Shown: positions 57,589-64,000 of the stretch, one piece after another
How positions within the stretch are numbered: the first letter of the stretch is position 1
Layout of the letters: each line of letters opens with the position of its first letter
Source: Pseudoalteromonas denitrificans DSM 6059
Lineage (GTDB): Bacteria; Pseudomonadota; Gammaproteobacteria; Enterobacterales; Alteromonadaceae
DNA: 64,000 nt
NCBI RefSeq assembly: GCF_900112265.1
Contig: NZ_FOLO01000010.1
Span: forward strand, 1 to 64,000
Direction: 5' to 3'
Position numbers and translations under genes: made by a program
Notes under the pieces: generated by a model
What the model saw: only the letters and a program-made list of their open reading frames with translations
The model's database searches: none
Told to the model about the DNA's origin: nothing

Positions 57589-58587
57589 CTATTTCAAACT
57601 ATTCAGTAGGTCAGCTTTTAATTTTTTCACTGAGTTTTTATCTAATTTTTTTAATATACCTTTTTGATGATCCGGAATGTGATTGTAATTATCTTCATCA
57701 TTATCAAAAACATAGTGTTTAAATAATTCAAACCATGATTCACGCTGCCCTTTAGGTAAATCTTTAATCGTCATTAAACTATGCTTAAAAGCGCTGTAAG
57801 GTGAACCTATATATTTAGCTTGCTGGTTCCACCAGTAATTAACCAATATATTTAAAGTTTCTAATCCTTCAACTTGATGCCACCACATACTAGGTATAAA
57901 TATAGCGTCACCGGGTTCTAATTCAGCAATTTGTGCATGTTCTAATGCCGTTTTAAAATTTGGATACTTATCATAATCAGGGGCATCAAAGTCCACTAAA
58001 CTCATAGATCGTCCACCAGGACCATTGTTTAAACCACCAATATAAAGGTTTTTAATTTGTGCTGGTGGAAATAATGTAAATCGCCTTTTTCCTGCCACAA
58101 CACACGCAATATTGTCAGGTTCATCATAATGCGCTGCAACCCTTGTTTGATTACCAATCCAAATACTCGTTGTTGATTCTGTTCCAGGAATTACCAGATC
58201 ATTAATATCTTTAAACCCAGGTAAACATGATTCGATAGCCGTTGACCCTATATAAAAAGCAGGAGGAGTATCATCTTTTTGATATTTTTGTATATTATCT
58301 AAAATTGTAGTGAGTTTGGTACGAGTATGAGTAAAGTTAAAACCGTTATTATCTTTATTATAAAAAAAACGCCCCTTGATATCAGGCTCACCAATAAGTG
58401 CATCTAAATCTGCATTTTTATAAAAAAAATTTAAATACTGAACAGTTTCGACTACTGATTTATTACAGGCCTTCACAGCAGGCCAGTTTTTAACTAAACC
58501 TTTAAGGAGAATAGGCTCTTCTGAAAGAGTTATATATTCACTAATTTCATCTGGCTGGCAATTTTCAACTATTTTTATGTTTTTCAT
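57589..58587 (-). CDS. JmjC/cupin_8-type Fe(II)/2-oxoglutarate oxygenase
   Basis: A 332-residue cupin-like protein of the family that includes asparaginyl, lysyl and arginyl hydroxylases. The iron-binding triad is His 153 and Asp 155 (AAHYDEPDN) and His 237 (MWWHQVEG); GKRRFTLFPP follows the first ligands as usual, and the Lys/Arg there may hold 2-oxoglutarate. The N-terminal LKGLVKNWPAV is the typical entry of the family. Members often hydroxylate side chains in peptides or proteins, so the co-directional precursor peptide at 59947-60117 is the obvious candidate substrate. It follows the aminopeptidase gene by 155 bp. Confidence 0.9.
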   Translation of the reverse strand: MKNIKIVENCQPDEISEYITLSEEPILLKGLVKNWPAVKACNKSVVETVQYLNFFYKNADLDALIGEPDIKGRFFYNKDNNGFNFTHTRTKLTTILDNIQKYQKDDTPPAFYIGSTAIESCLPGFKDINDLVIPGTESTTSIWIGNQTRVAAHYDEPDNIACVVAGKRRFTLFPPAQIKNLYIGGLNNGPGGRSMSLVDFDAPDYDKYPNFKTALEHAQIAELEPGDAIFIPSMWWHQVEGLETLNILVNYWWNQQAKYIGSPYSAFKHSLMTIKDLPKGQRESWFELFKHYVFDNDEDNYNHIPDHQKGILKKLDKNSVKKLKADLLNSLK

Positions 58588-58742
58588 ACAACAACTTAAC
58601 GTTATAAAAATAAGGAAGGGTATCGTTATTTGTTCAATTTTATAATTTAGTCACAATGAACAAACCCTTTATTATAAATTACAAAAAGTGAGGCTCTGAA
58701 AATTAATATCCAGTACCCCACATTAAATTTATAAAATAGGCT

Positions 58743-59852
58743 TTATTTTGTAGGGCAAATTACACCACAACAATCATCACTATCAGCTTTAGTACCAGGA
58801 GCAAACACATCTTCATCGTAAAGACGTTCAGGATGTGCATTCACAGAAGGTTTTATATTTTCCATGTCTATCGGTTCAGGATCATCATCAATCCAAACTA
58901 AACCACCTTTAGCAATTAAATCCATATGAACGTCACAATGATAATCAATTATTCCTCCTTGATTATGCTGACCAAAACCTAAATGGATCCCAGGTCTGCG
59001 CTCATTAACATGCGAGTTTTCAGGAACAGCAATATCAACACCATAATTAGTGCCAAAACCTAATTCACCAACATTTTTAGCATTTTCTTTATTAAAGCTT
59101 TTATCAATGATTTCGTAAATATCAGGGTTATCACAGTGATAACTAATCACTTTATTGTCTTTTATTTCTATCGTTACCGGGCACTCATTTAGACGCGTAT
59201 CAATTTTAGTAATCATATTAATATGCAAAGCAAAATTTGCGACTAATGTACCGCTTATTTTTCCAGGGTACGTAGCAACTTCACCTGCTGGTAATATAAG
59301 AAAATTCCCTGGTCTAAATATACCTCTGTTACTTATCCATCTATGCTCTTTACTTAATTCAATATGAAGGTCTGAGCCACTTTCACTGGTTAGATGTAAA
59401 TGCTTAGCGCCCATACAACGCTCTAAAATAGTTGTATTTCTTGCTGAAAGCTCTTGAGGGTCGGCTTGAATACCATAATTAAAGAAACCATATGCTTCAC
59501 TCATAGCACGAACAATAATACATTTATCATCGGGATACTGTTTCATCGCTTCTCTTAGCTCAGTCGTATTTGACATAGTATCGCGTTCTAATGTGATAAT
59601 AACGAGCTTGCCTTTTAGGCTATTAACTTTAGGTAAAATTGATTCAAGTTTAGCTGAGAATTCATTATCGGTAAGGGGTTTTGTTCTGACTAGCTTCGCT
59701 GAGATCCCTCTTTGTTCTAACGCTGTAGAAATCCAACCTGTTGCTTCTATAGAATCAGGAGCATATACAATAACTACGACATCTTCTTTTTCAACATGTG
59801 CATAGTTATCTAGTAATATATTGACCCCGTCCCAAAGTTTTTGATTTAGCAT
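58743..59852 (-). CDS. M29-type (aminopeptidase T-like) metallopeptidase
   Basis: A 369-residue protein resembling M29 leucyl aminopeptidases. The metal-site motifs are recognisable: LPAGEVATYPGK (Glu), GELGFGTNYG (Glu), HLGFGQHNQGG (His) and the final DYHCDVHMDL (His, Asp). The N-terminal half is an alpha/beta domain (about 1-150). The tail DSDDCCGVICPTK with three Cys is unusual. No signal peptide, so cytoplasmic. Directly downstream of the precursor gene, past a hairpin, it may trim the peptide or remove leader fragments. An alternative is an adapted non-peptidase role, since M29-like folds occur in natural-product pathways. Confidence 0.82.
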   Translation of the reverse strand: MLNQKLWDGVNILLDNYAHVEKEDVVVIVYAPDSIEATGWISTALEQRGISAKLVRTKPLTDNEFSAKLESILPKVNSLKGKLVIITLERDTMSNTTELREAMKQYPDDKCIIVRAMSEAYGFFNYGIQADPQELSARNTTILERCMGAKHLHLTSESGSDLHIELSKEHRWISNRGIFRPGNFLILPAGEVATYPGKISGTLVANFALHINMITKIDTRLNECPVTIEIKDNKVISYHCDNPDIYEIIDKSFNKENAKNVGELGFGTNYGVDIAVPENSHVNERRPGIHLGFGQHNQGGIIDYHCDVHMDLIAKGGLVWIDDDPEPIDMENIKPSVNAHPERLYDEDVFAPGTKADSDDCCGVICPTK

Positions 59853-59911
59853 GTGTGAGATACCCTTTTCTTGCCGATATTATTATTGATTTATTCAAAA
59901 AACGTATAACA

Positions 59912-59935
59912 AACAAGGTTCCGAGGAACCTTGTT
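59912..59935 (-). terminator. Attenuator hairpin between precursor and enzyme genes
   Basis: AACAAGGTTCC (59912-59922) and GGAACCTTGTT (59925-59935) form a perfect 11-bp stem closed by a tiny loop, 11 bases after the precursor stop codon. On the minus strand a CGTTTTTTG run follows. Such a partial terminator allows much more precursor than enzyme mRNA, as common in RiPP operons. Confidence 0.8.
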
Positions 59936-59946
59936 ATGCTTTCAGC

Positions 59947-60117
59947 TTATACTGGCGAAGACGCAGTACTGTAGCTGATGCTCCAAGAAACTTGGTCTTG
60001 CTCTTGAGCGCCACCAGCAACATCTTCAAGAAGATCTGAACTTTCTGTTTCATTAAGGTCTTGAATTACTTCTGCTGCTTTTTTTGCTTGCTCTGCTGTA
60101 AGTGTTTTATTAGTCAT
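59947..60117 (-). CDS. Precursor peptide with double-glycine leader (putative RiPP)
   Basis: A 56-residue peptide. The leader MTNKTLTAEQAKKAAEVIQD is amphipathic and helical, and it continues through SSDLLEDVAGG to a Gly-Gly site at residues 35-36, preceded by hydrophobic residues at the usual places for C39 peptidases (LLEDVAGG). The predicted core is AQEQDQVSWSISYSTASSPV, 20 residues, rich in Ser, Thr and Tyr, with one Trp and no Cys. AAAGG is 9 bases before ATG 60117. It is flanked by a C39-peptidase ABC transporter, an M29-type peptidase and two Fe(II)/2-oxoglutarate oxygenases. No lanthipeptide, lasso or thiazole enzyme is visible, so the peptide class is probably new or rare. It could also be an unmodified microcin. 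Confidence 0.82.
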   Translation of the reverse strand: MTNKTLTAEQAKKAAEVIQDLNETESSDLLEDVAGGAQEQDQVSWSISYSTASSPV

Positions 60118-60414
60118 TATTTTTTACCTTTAAAATAATTTGATATGAATTTCTTCTTAAATGAAGAAAAGAAGTACTAAAACGTTATTAAGAACGACAT
60201 TTCAGGTACATCTAAATAGTACAAGAAACAAAATTCTTATCGAATCAAATTAAAGCCAAACATGGGAAGATATCAGACAAGATAACAAAAATTATGATTT
60301 AGATTCAGAAAAAATATTAATATTTATTGTAGGCCAAACTATCAGGAATAATTGATGTTATAAATTGAGAAATCACAAGAAAATTAACAAAGATTAATTA
60401 CTTAGTGAACAATA
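60118..60414 (-). promoter_or_regulatory. Upstream region of the precursor gene
   Basis: These 297 bases between the S41 terminator and the precursor start hold no gene I can support. They must contain the promoter of the precursor operon, since the strong terminator at 60415-60451 separates it from the upstream genes. A small hairpin, TTCTTC / GAAGAA around 60151-60168, lies in the expected leader. No clear -35/-10 pair could be picked by eye. Confidence 0.5.
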
Positions 60415-60451
60415 AAAAAGCCGCTAATTTTATTAAAATTAGCGGCTTTTT
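60415..60451 (-). terminator. Strong rho-independent terminator after the S41 gene
   Basis: A 17-bp perfect inverted repeat (60415-60431 and 60435-60451) with a 3-base loop; the core is AGCCGCTAA / TTAGCGGCT and it ends in T5. It stops transcripts from the transporter-S41 operon before the precursor gene. Confidence 0.92.
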
Positions 60452-60480
60452 AAAATATAACAGCTTATTATTCTAAGTGA

Positions 60481-61914
60481 TTATTTAGATGCAATGAGTG
60501 AGGTTTTACCACTTTTATCTTTTAAATATTGAATAGCCACATTTAAAACAAGATCTTTTTTGGTTAAATAATAAGACATTTTACGTTCTACATTTATATC
60601 TGGTTCTATGCCAAAACCCACAAAATCACGGCCATCTGCATAAGTATCACGTTTCGTACAAATTTTAGCCGTTCCATTACCTGGTAAGTCAATTATTAAT
60701 GGCTGTCCTGTACTACCAAATGTAGGCTCACCTATTGTTGTGAAATGTTCAGCTCCACTGGCATAAATTAAGAAGTTTTCAGCTGAACTTGAGGTATTTC
60801 GACCAATAAGTATCGCTGTTGGCACAACTATTTTATCTAGTTTATTTACATCATCAGAAGATATAATATCTGGGTCTAACTCAGTCCAAGCTTGATCAAG
60901 AAAATAAGACTCATACTTCTTAGCCCAAGTATAGTTTTGAGCAAATTTACCCCATGCTTTAAATGTCGCATTGTGGATGCGCATTTTACTTTTTGCGCCA
61001 GTCAAATCATGAAATGTTAGATATTTAAGTATATCTTCAACTATCATAGTATTGCCGCCACGATTAAAACGTAAATCTAAAATGAGCCCTTTAGCAGATT
61101 GCATTTTTGGTATTAATTTTTTAAATTTATCAACAAGTTCAATATCATTAAAATTATTCAAAGCAATATAAACAACATCTTTATCAAGAAAACGAACCGA
61201 AATAGCTTCTTTATTTTCTATTTCTTTACGTGCGACTCCCTCAGAAGAATGCCAGGTTATTTTATTAGCAGCTAAATCTCGTTTTAGCTGTACATTTTTA
61301 ATACTTGCATCTGGAAGCTGAAGTTTAATATCAACAATACTTCCCGGTTTTCCAGCTAATAATCCATAGCCATGGCTTTTGTTTCCCTTAATCGCCCAAT
61401 CAAGCCTAATGTGATCTGTAGAGCTACTGATATACGGAAAAACATCTGTTTTTAATACATCTAATGTTTTTAGTCCATCAACTTCTAGTACAATTGAGCC
61501 TAAAGGAATTTGTTGTTTATATTTGTCTTCTACGGCAATAACAATCGCCATACCTTCAGCTTCAGCTAATTTAACTCTAGGAAAATCAACATATTGATTT
61601 ACTAGCGATTCAGGGATCTTAATATAAGTCATGCCATCATTAAGTTTTGCGGCAAACTTGCTCATTACTCTATAGTATTCAAAGTTATTTTTTGTCGCTT
61701 TTACTTTTGGAATATACGATAAATAAGTGGCATCCCAATCTAAATCTTCTACCTGATCGAAATATGCAAAATTATAGCTAACCTCTTTCCAAAATAGAGA
61801 AAGACCATAAATTTTTTCTTCACTGGTTAAATTATTGCCTGAACTTGCATGAGACAGTCCAAAAAAATTACTTATCAAAAATATTGTCAGCAATAACATT
61901 TTTACTTTATTCAT
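60481..61914 (-). CDS. Exported S41-family (Tsp/CtpA-like) serine peptidase
   Basis: A 477-residue protein with a signal peptide (MNKVKMLLLTIFLISNFFGLSHA). A PDZ-like region lies at about 150-240 and the S41 core at about 260-440: GLILDLRFNRGGNT, and the catalytic Ser in GRNTSSSAENFL. The Lys or other general base is not certain. ATG 61914 was chosen because it yields the signal peptide and GAGGA is 8 bases upstream. It follows the transporter gene by 31 bp. Periplasmic trimming of the exported peptide, or of a leader fragment, would fit. Confidence 0.88.
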   Translation of the reverse strand: MNKVKMLLLTIFLISNFFGLSHASSGNNLTSEEKIYGLSLFWKEVSYNFAYFDQVEDLDWDATYLSYIPKVKATKNNFEYYRVMSKFAAKLNDGMTYIKIPESLVNQYVDFPRVKLAEAEGMAIVIAVEDKYKQQIPLGSIVLEVDGLKTLDVLKTDVFPYISSSTDHIRLDWAIKGNKSHGYGLLAGKPGSIVDIKLQLPDASIKNVQLKRDLAANKITWHSSEGVARKEIENKEAISVRFLDKDVVYIALNNFNDIELVDKFKKLIPKMQSAKGLILDLRFNRGGNTMIVEDILKYLTFHDLTGAKSKMRIHNATFKAWGKFAQNYTWAKKYESYFLDQAWTELDPDIISSDDVNKLDKIVVPTAILIGRNTSSSAENFLIYASGAEHFTTIGEPTFGSTGQPLIIDLPGNGTAKICTKRDTYADGRDFVGFGIEPDINVERKMSYYLTKKDLVLNVAIQYLKDKSGKTSLIASK

Positions 61915-61945
61915 GAAAAACATCCTCAAATATGAGTTATATATA

Positions 61946-64000
61946 TTATTTAACAATCTTCAATTTAGAATGAGTACTTTCTGATTCTGGCTTAATTTGG
62001 TGATCGTCATTATTTAACTTACTCAGATCTATGATCCGATCAGCCATATTAATTGTTTCTTGCCTGTGTGAGATCATTATGCGTGTTATGCCCATATTTT
62101 TAAGAGCAATGTTAATTTGCCTTTCAGTTTGAGTATCCAATGCACTACTTGCTTCATCTAAGAAAAGTATCTTTGGATCTTTATATAGGGCTCTTGCTAT
62201 CAAAATTCGCTGAACTTGTCCCCCTGAAAGTGTACTGCCCATATCACCTGCCAAAGAGTGAAATCCCATTGGCATAGCCGTAATATCGTCATAAATAAAT
62301 GCATTTTTTGCGACGGCTTCTAGCCTCTCCATATCTTGTTCAATGGAAAAAAAGCTAATATTGTCACCCAAAGAACCTGATAACAGATCATCACCTTGCA
62401 TTACAGCAGACGTAACATTTCTATAGTTGCTCAGCCCTATTTGTAAAATATCTTTACCATCAAGCAAAACAGAACCTGTAGAAGGTGGCAATAAACCCAT
62501 TATTATTTTCATTAATGTTGTTTTACCAAACCCTGAAGGTGCTATTAATGCAACACATTCACCAGACTTAATAGTTAATGATAGATTTTCAAATATATAA
62601 GGTTCATTGTCGTTGTACCTATATGAAACATTTTTAAGTTCAATTTTACCTTCAACACGCTCTAATTCAGGATGCTCTGTTTCAAGTGCAGATTCTTGCT
62701 CTTCTAATGCAATATCAGCAATTCGACTTAAATGTAACCCCATCATTCGCCACTCGAATAATTTTTCGATCAGTATTTGTGCACTTGTAGTGAATTGCTG
62801 TCTATAAGCTAAAAACGCAAATAATATACCTACAGTCATATCTCCATCGAGAATTAAATAAGCGCCAATCCAAATTAATAGTACGTATTCCATGCCATGT
62901 AATAATTCTTTAAATGTGACATAAGCGATTGTTAACTTTCCTAACTTTATGTCTGCATTCATCCAATCTGCATTAGCATTTTCAAGTTTTGACTGACGAA
63001 TTGCTTCACCACTGAAAATTTTAACCGGTTGAACCGATCTAACCGATTCATAAAATAAGCTATCTGAAACAGCCTTTAACTGTAATTTTTCCTTAGTGTG
63101 ATTACGCATGGGCTGAAACAAAGCAAATCTTGAAATAGTATAAAAAATGAATGCCGTTGTTGTCAGTAATGCTAACTGAGGAGAAAATACATACATCATG
63201 ATCAAAGTGATAATAGCCATCATGCCATCAACGATCCCCTCAACAAAACCACCACTTAATAATTGTTTTATATACTCTAAAGAGTTAAATCTTGAAGTAA
63301 TATCGCCGATAAAACGCTTACCAAACCAAGACATGGGGAGTCTTAACATATGCCTAAATAAATTAGATACTAACTGTATTCCCAGTGTTGTTCTTAGATA
63401 AACCACAACCCATGAGCGTATAGCTTGAGTAGCAACTTTAAGTAATAACAACAAAGAAAACCCTAACCCTAATACAAATAGAAATCGCCGGTCATCTGTG
63501 ATTACAACATTGTCTACCACTAACTGAATAAAATAAGGCGCTAACAAAGCAAGAAACTGTAATACCAAAGATAAAACAATAACTTGTGCTAGACTACGTT
63601 TTAATCCTGTAATACTTTTCCATAAAACCCCTAAACCTAACTTTAATTCCTCATCTTTTTCTATAAAATCATCTGTTGGTCGAATTTCCATTGCAATGCC
63701 TGTAAATGACTTTGAAGCCACTTCCATTGAAATAAAAACCTCCCCTTTAGCTGGATCATTAATGATTATACCGTTACGTTTCACAGCTTTTAAAACAACA
63801 AAATGATTTAGATCCCAATGTAAAATTACTGGTGTATTAAGACTTTTTAATTGATTAAGCTCGACTTTTAGCGCACGCCCAGTCATTTTTAACTGAGCAG
63901 CTATATTAACAAGCTGCTTAAGTGTTGCACCTTTCAAACTGATAGGGTATTTACGCCTTAAACTAAATAAATCAATTTTATGCCCATAATAATTAGCAAT
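61946..64000 (-). CDS. C39-peptidase ABC transporter (PCAT), 5' end outside window
   Basis: A bifunctional bacteriocin-type exporter of more than 680 residues, continuing past the right edge. The reading frame stays open to 64000 (IANYYGHKIDLFSLRR), so the apparent start near 63937 is internal. The C39 domain shows the catalytic His in LNHFVVLKA and the Asp in NDPAKG; the catalytic Cys lies just outside. Six membrane helices follow (about residues 145-420 of the visible part) and then the ATPase: Walker A APSGFGKTTLMK, signature LSGGQVQRILIARAL, Walker B ILFLDEASSALD. It would cleave the leader after the Gly-Gly of the precursor at 59947-60117 and export the core. Confidence 0.93.
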   Translation of the reverse strand: MANYYGHKIDLFSLRRKYPISLKGATLKQLVNIAAQLKMTGRALKVELNQLKSLNTPVILHWDLNHFVVLKAVKRNGIIINDPAKGEVFISMEVASKSFTGIAMEIRPTDDFIEKDEELKLGLGVLWKSITGLKRSLAQVIVLSLVLQFLALLAPYFIQLVVDNVVITDDRRFLFVLGLGFSLLLLLKVATQAIRSWVVVYLRTTLGIQLVSNLFRHMLRLPMSWFGKRFIGDITSRFNSLEYIKQLLSGGFVEGIVDGMMAIITLIMMYVFSPQLALLTTTAFIFYTISRFALFQPMRNHTKEKLQLKAVSDSLFYESVRSVQPVKIFSGEAIRQSKLENANADWMNADIKLGKLTIAYVTFKELLHGMEYVLLIWIGAYLILDGDMTVGILFAFLAYRQQFTTSAQILIEKLFEWRMMGLHLSRIADIALEEQESALETEHPELERVEGKIELKNVSYRYNDNEPYIFENLSLTIKSGECVALIAPSGFGKTTLMKIIMGLLPPSTGSVLLDGKDILQIGLSNYRNVTSAVMQGDDLLSGSLGDNISFFSIEQDMERLEAVAKNAFIYDDITAMPMGFHSLAGDMGSTLSGGQVQRILIARALYKDPKILFLDEASSALDTQTERQINIALKNMGITRIMISHRQETINMADRIIDLSKLNNDDHQIKPESESTHSKLKIVK

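Noticed and set aside
59947..60117. Lanthipeptide, lasso or thiazole peptide precursor
   Set aside because: The core has no Cys and none of the matching enzymes (dehydratase/cyclase, lasso cyclase, YcaO) is seen in the window.
63937..64000. Start of the C39 transporter at TTG 63937
   Set aside because: The frame continues to the window edge with typical C39-domain sequence (IANYYGHKIDLFSLRR), so the gene is simply cut by the window.

Overview
The window looks like the chromosome of a low-GC marine gammaproteobacterium of the Alteromonadales, probably Colwelliaceae, Pseudoalteromonadaceae or a near relative. I infer this from the AT-rich base composition, the glmU / DeoR / glmS gene set, the CadC-type one-component regulators with WD40-like or TPR sensor regions, and the class III alcohol dehydrogenase / S-formylglutathione hydrolase pair. 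No RNA genes or CRISPR arrays were seen.

Positions 1-22016 are the right-hand part of a Tn7-family transposon inserted at the classic attTn7 site, 25 bp past the glmS stop codon. The right end has a TGTGGG terminus and three abutting 20-bp TnsB-type repeats. It is followed by a complete tnsA-tnsB-tnsC-tnsD-tnsE operon whose proteins have almost the lengths of the Tn7 proteins. Inside the element lie cargo genes: a SEC-C zinc / PD-(D/E)XK-type nuclease directly behind tnsE, an XRE-type HTH protein, and a four-gene SMC defence operon that I read as a divergent Wadjet (jetABCD-like) system with a divergently transcribed WYL regulator of the CapW/BrxR kind. Further left are a TPR protein gene and an IS66 element that has inserted into its 3' end. 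The left transposon end was not found and is probably outside the window. The JetC-like protein is unusual: 1840 residues, two sets of tandem repeats in its coiled coil, and Gly in place of the Walker B catalytic Glu.

Positions 22042-49277 are chromosomal: glmS and its DeoR-type neighbour, two small secreted proteins, a peptide-type ABC exporter operon (membrane fusion protein, two ATPases, two MacB/FtsX-type permeases) facing an NtrC-type response regulator and its histidine kinase, with a recognisable sigma-54 promoter and palindromic enhancer sites between them. Then come two CadC-like regulators, an esterase, a frameshifted epimerase, a LysR gene remnant, a secreted metallo-beta-lactamase-fold protein, a LysR / frmA / fghA formaldehyde-detoxification locus, and glmU. 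glmU and glmS, usually near neighbours in this order of bacteria, are about 24 kb apart here.

Positions 49558-64000 hold a chemoreceptor and then what I consider the most interesting locus: an apparently undescribed ribosomally made, modified peptide (RiPP) cluster. A 56-residue peptide gene (59947-60117) has a double-glycine leader. Downstream of it, behind a hairpin attenuator, are an M29-type aminopeptidase, a JmjC/cupin_8-type Fe(II)/2-oxoglutarate oxygenase and a phytanoyl-CoA-dioxygenase-type oxygenase. After these come a membrane fusion protein, an ABC ATPase and a MacB/FtsX-type permease. Upstream are an S41 protease and a C39-peptidase ABC transporter that runs off the right edge. 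The likely scheme is modification of the precursor by the two oxygenases, removal of the leader by the C39 transporter with export, possible trimming by the peptidases, and self-protection or export by the MacAB-like set.
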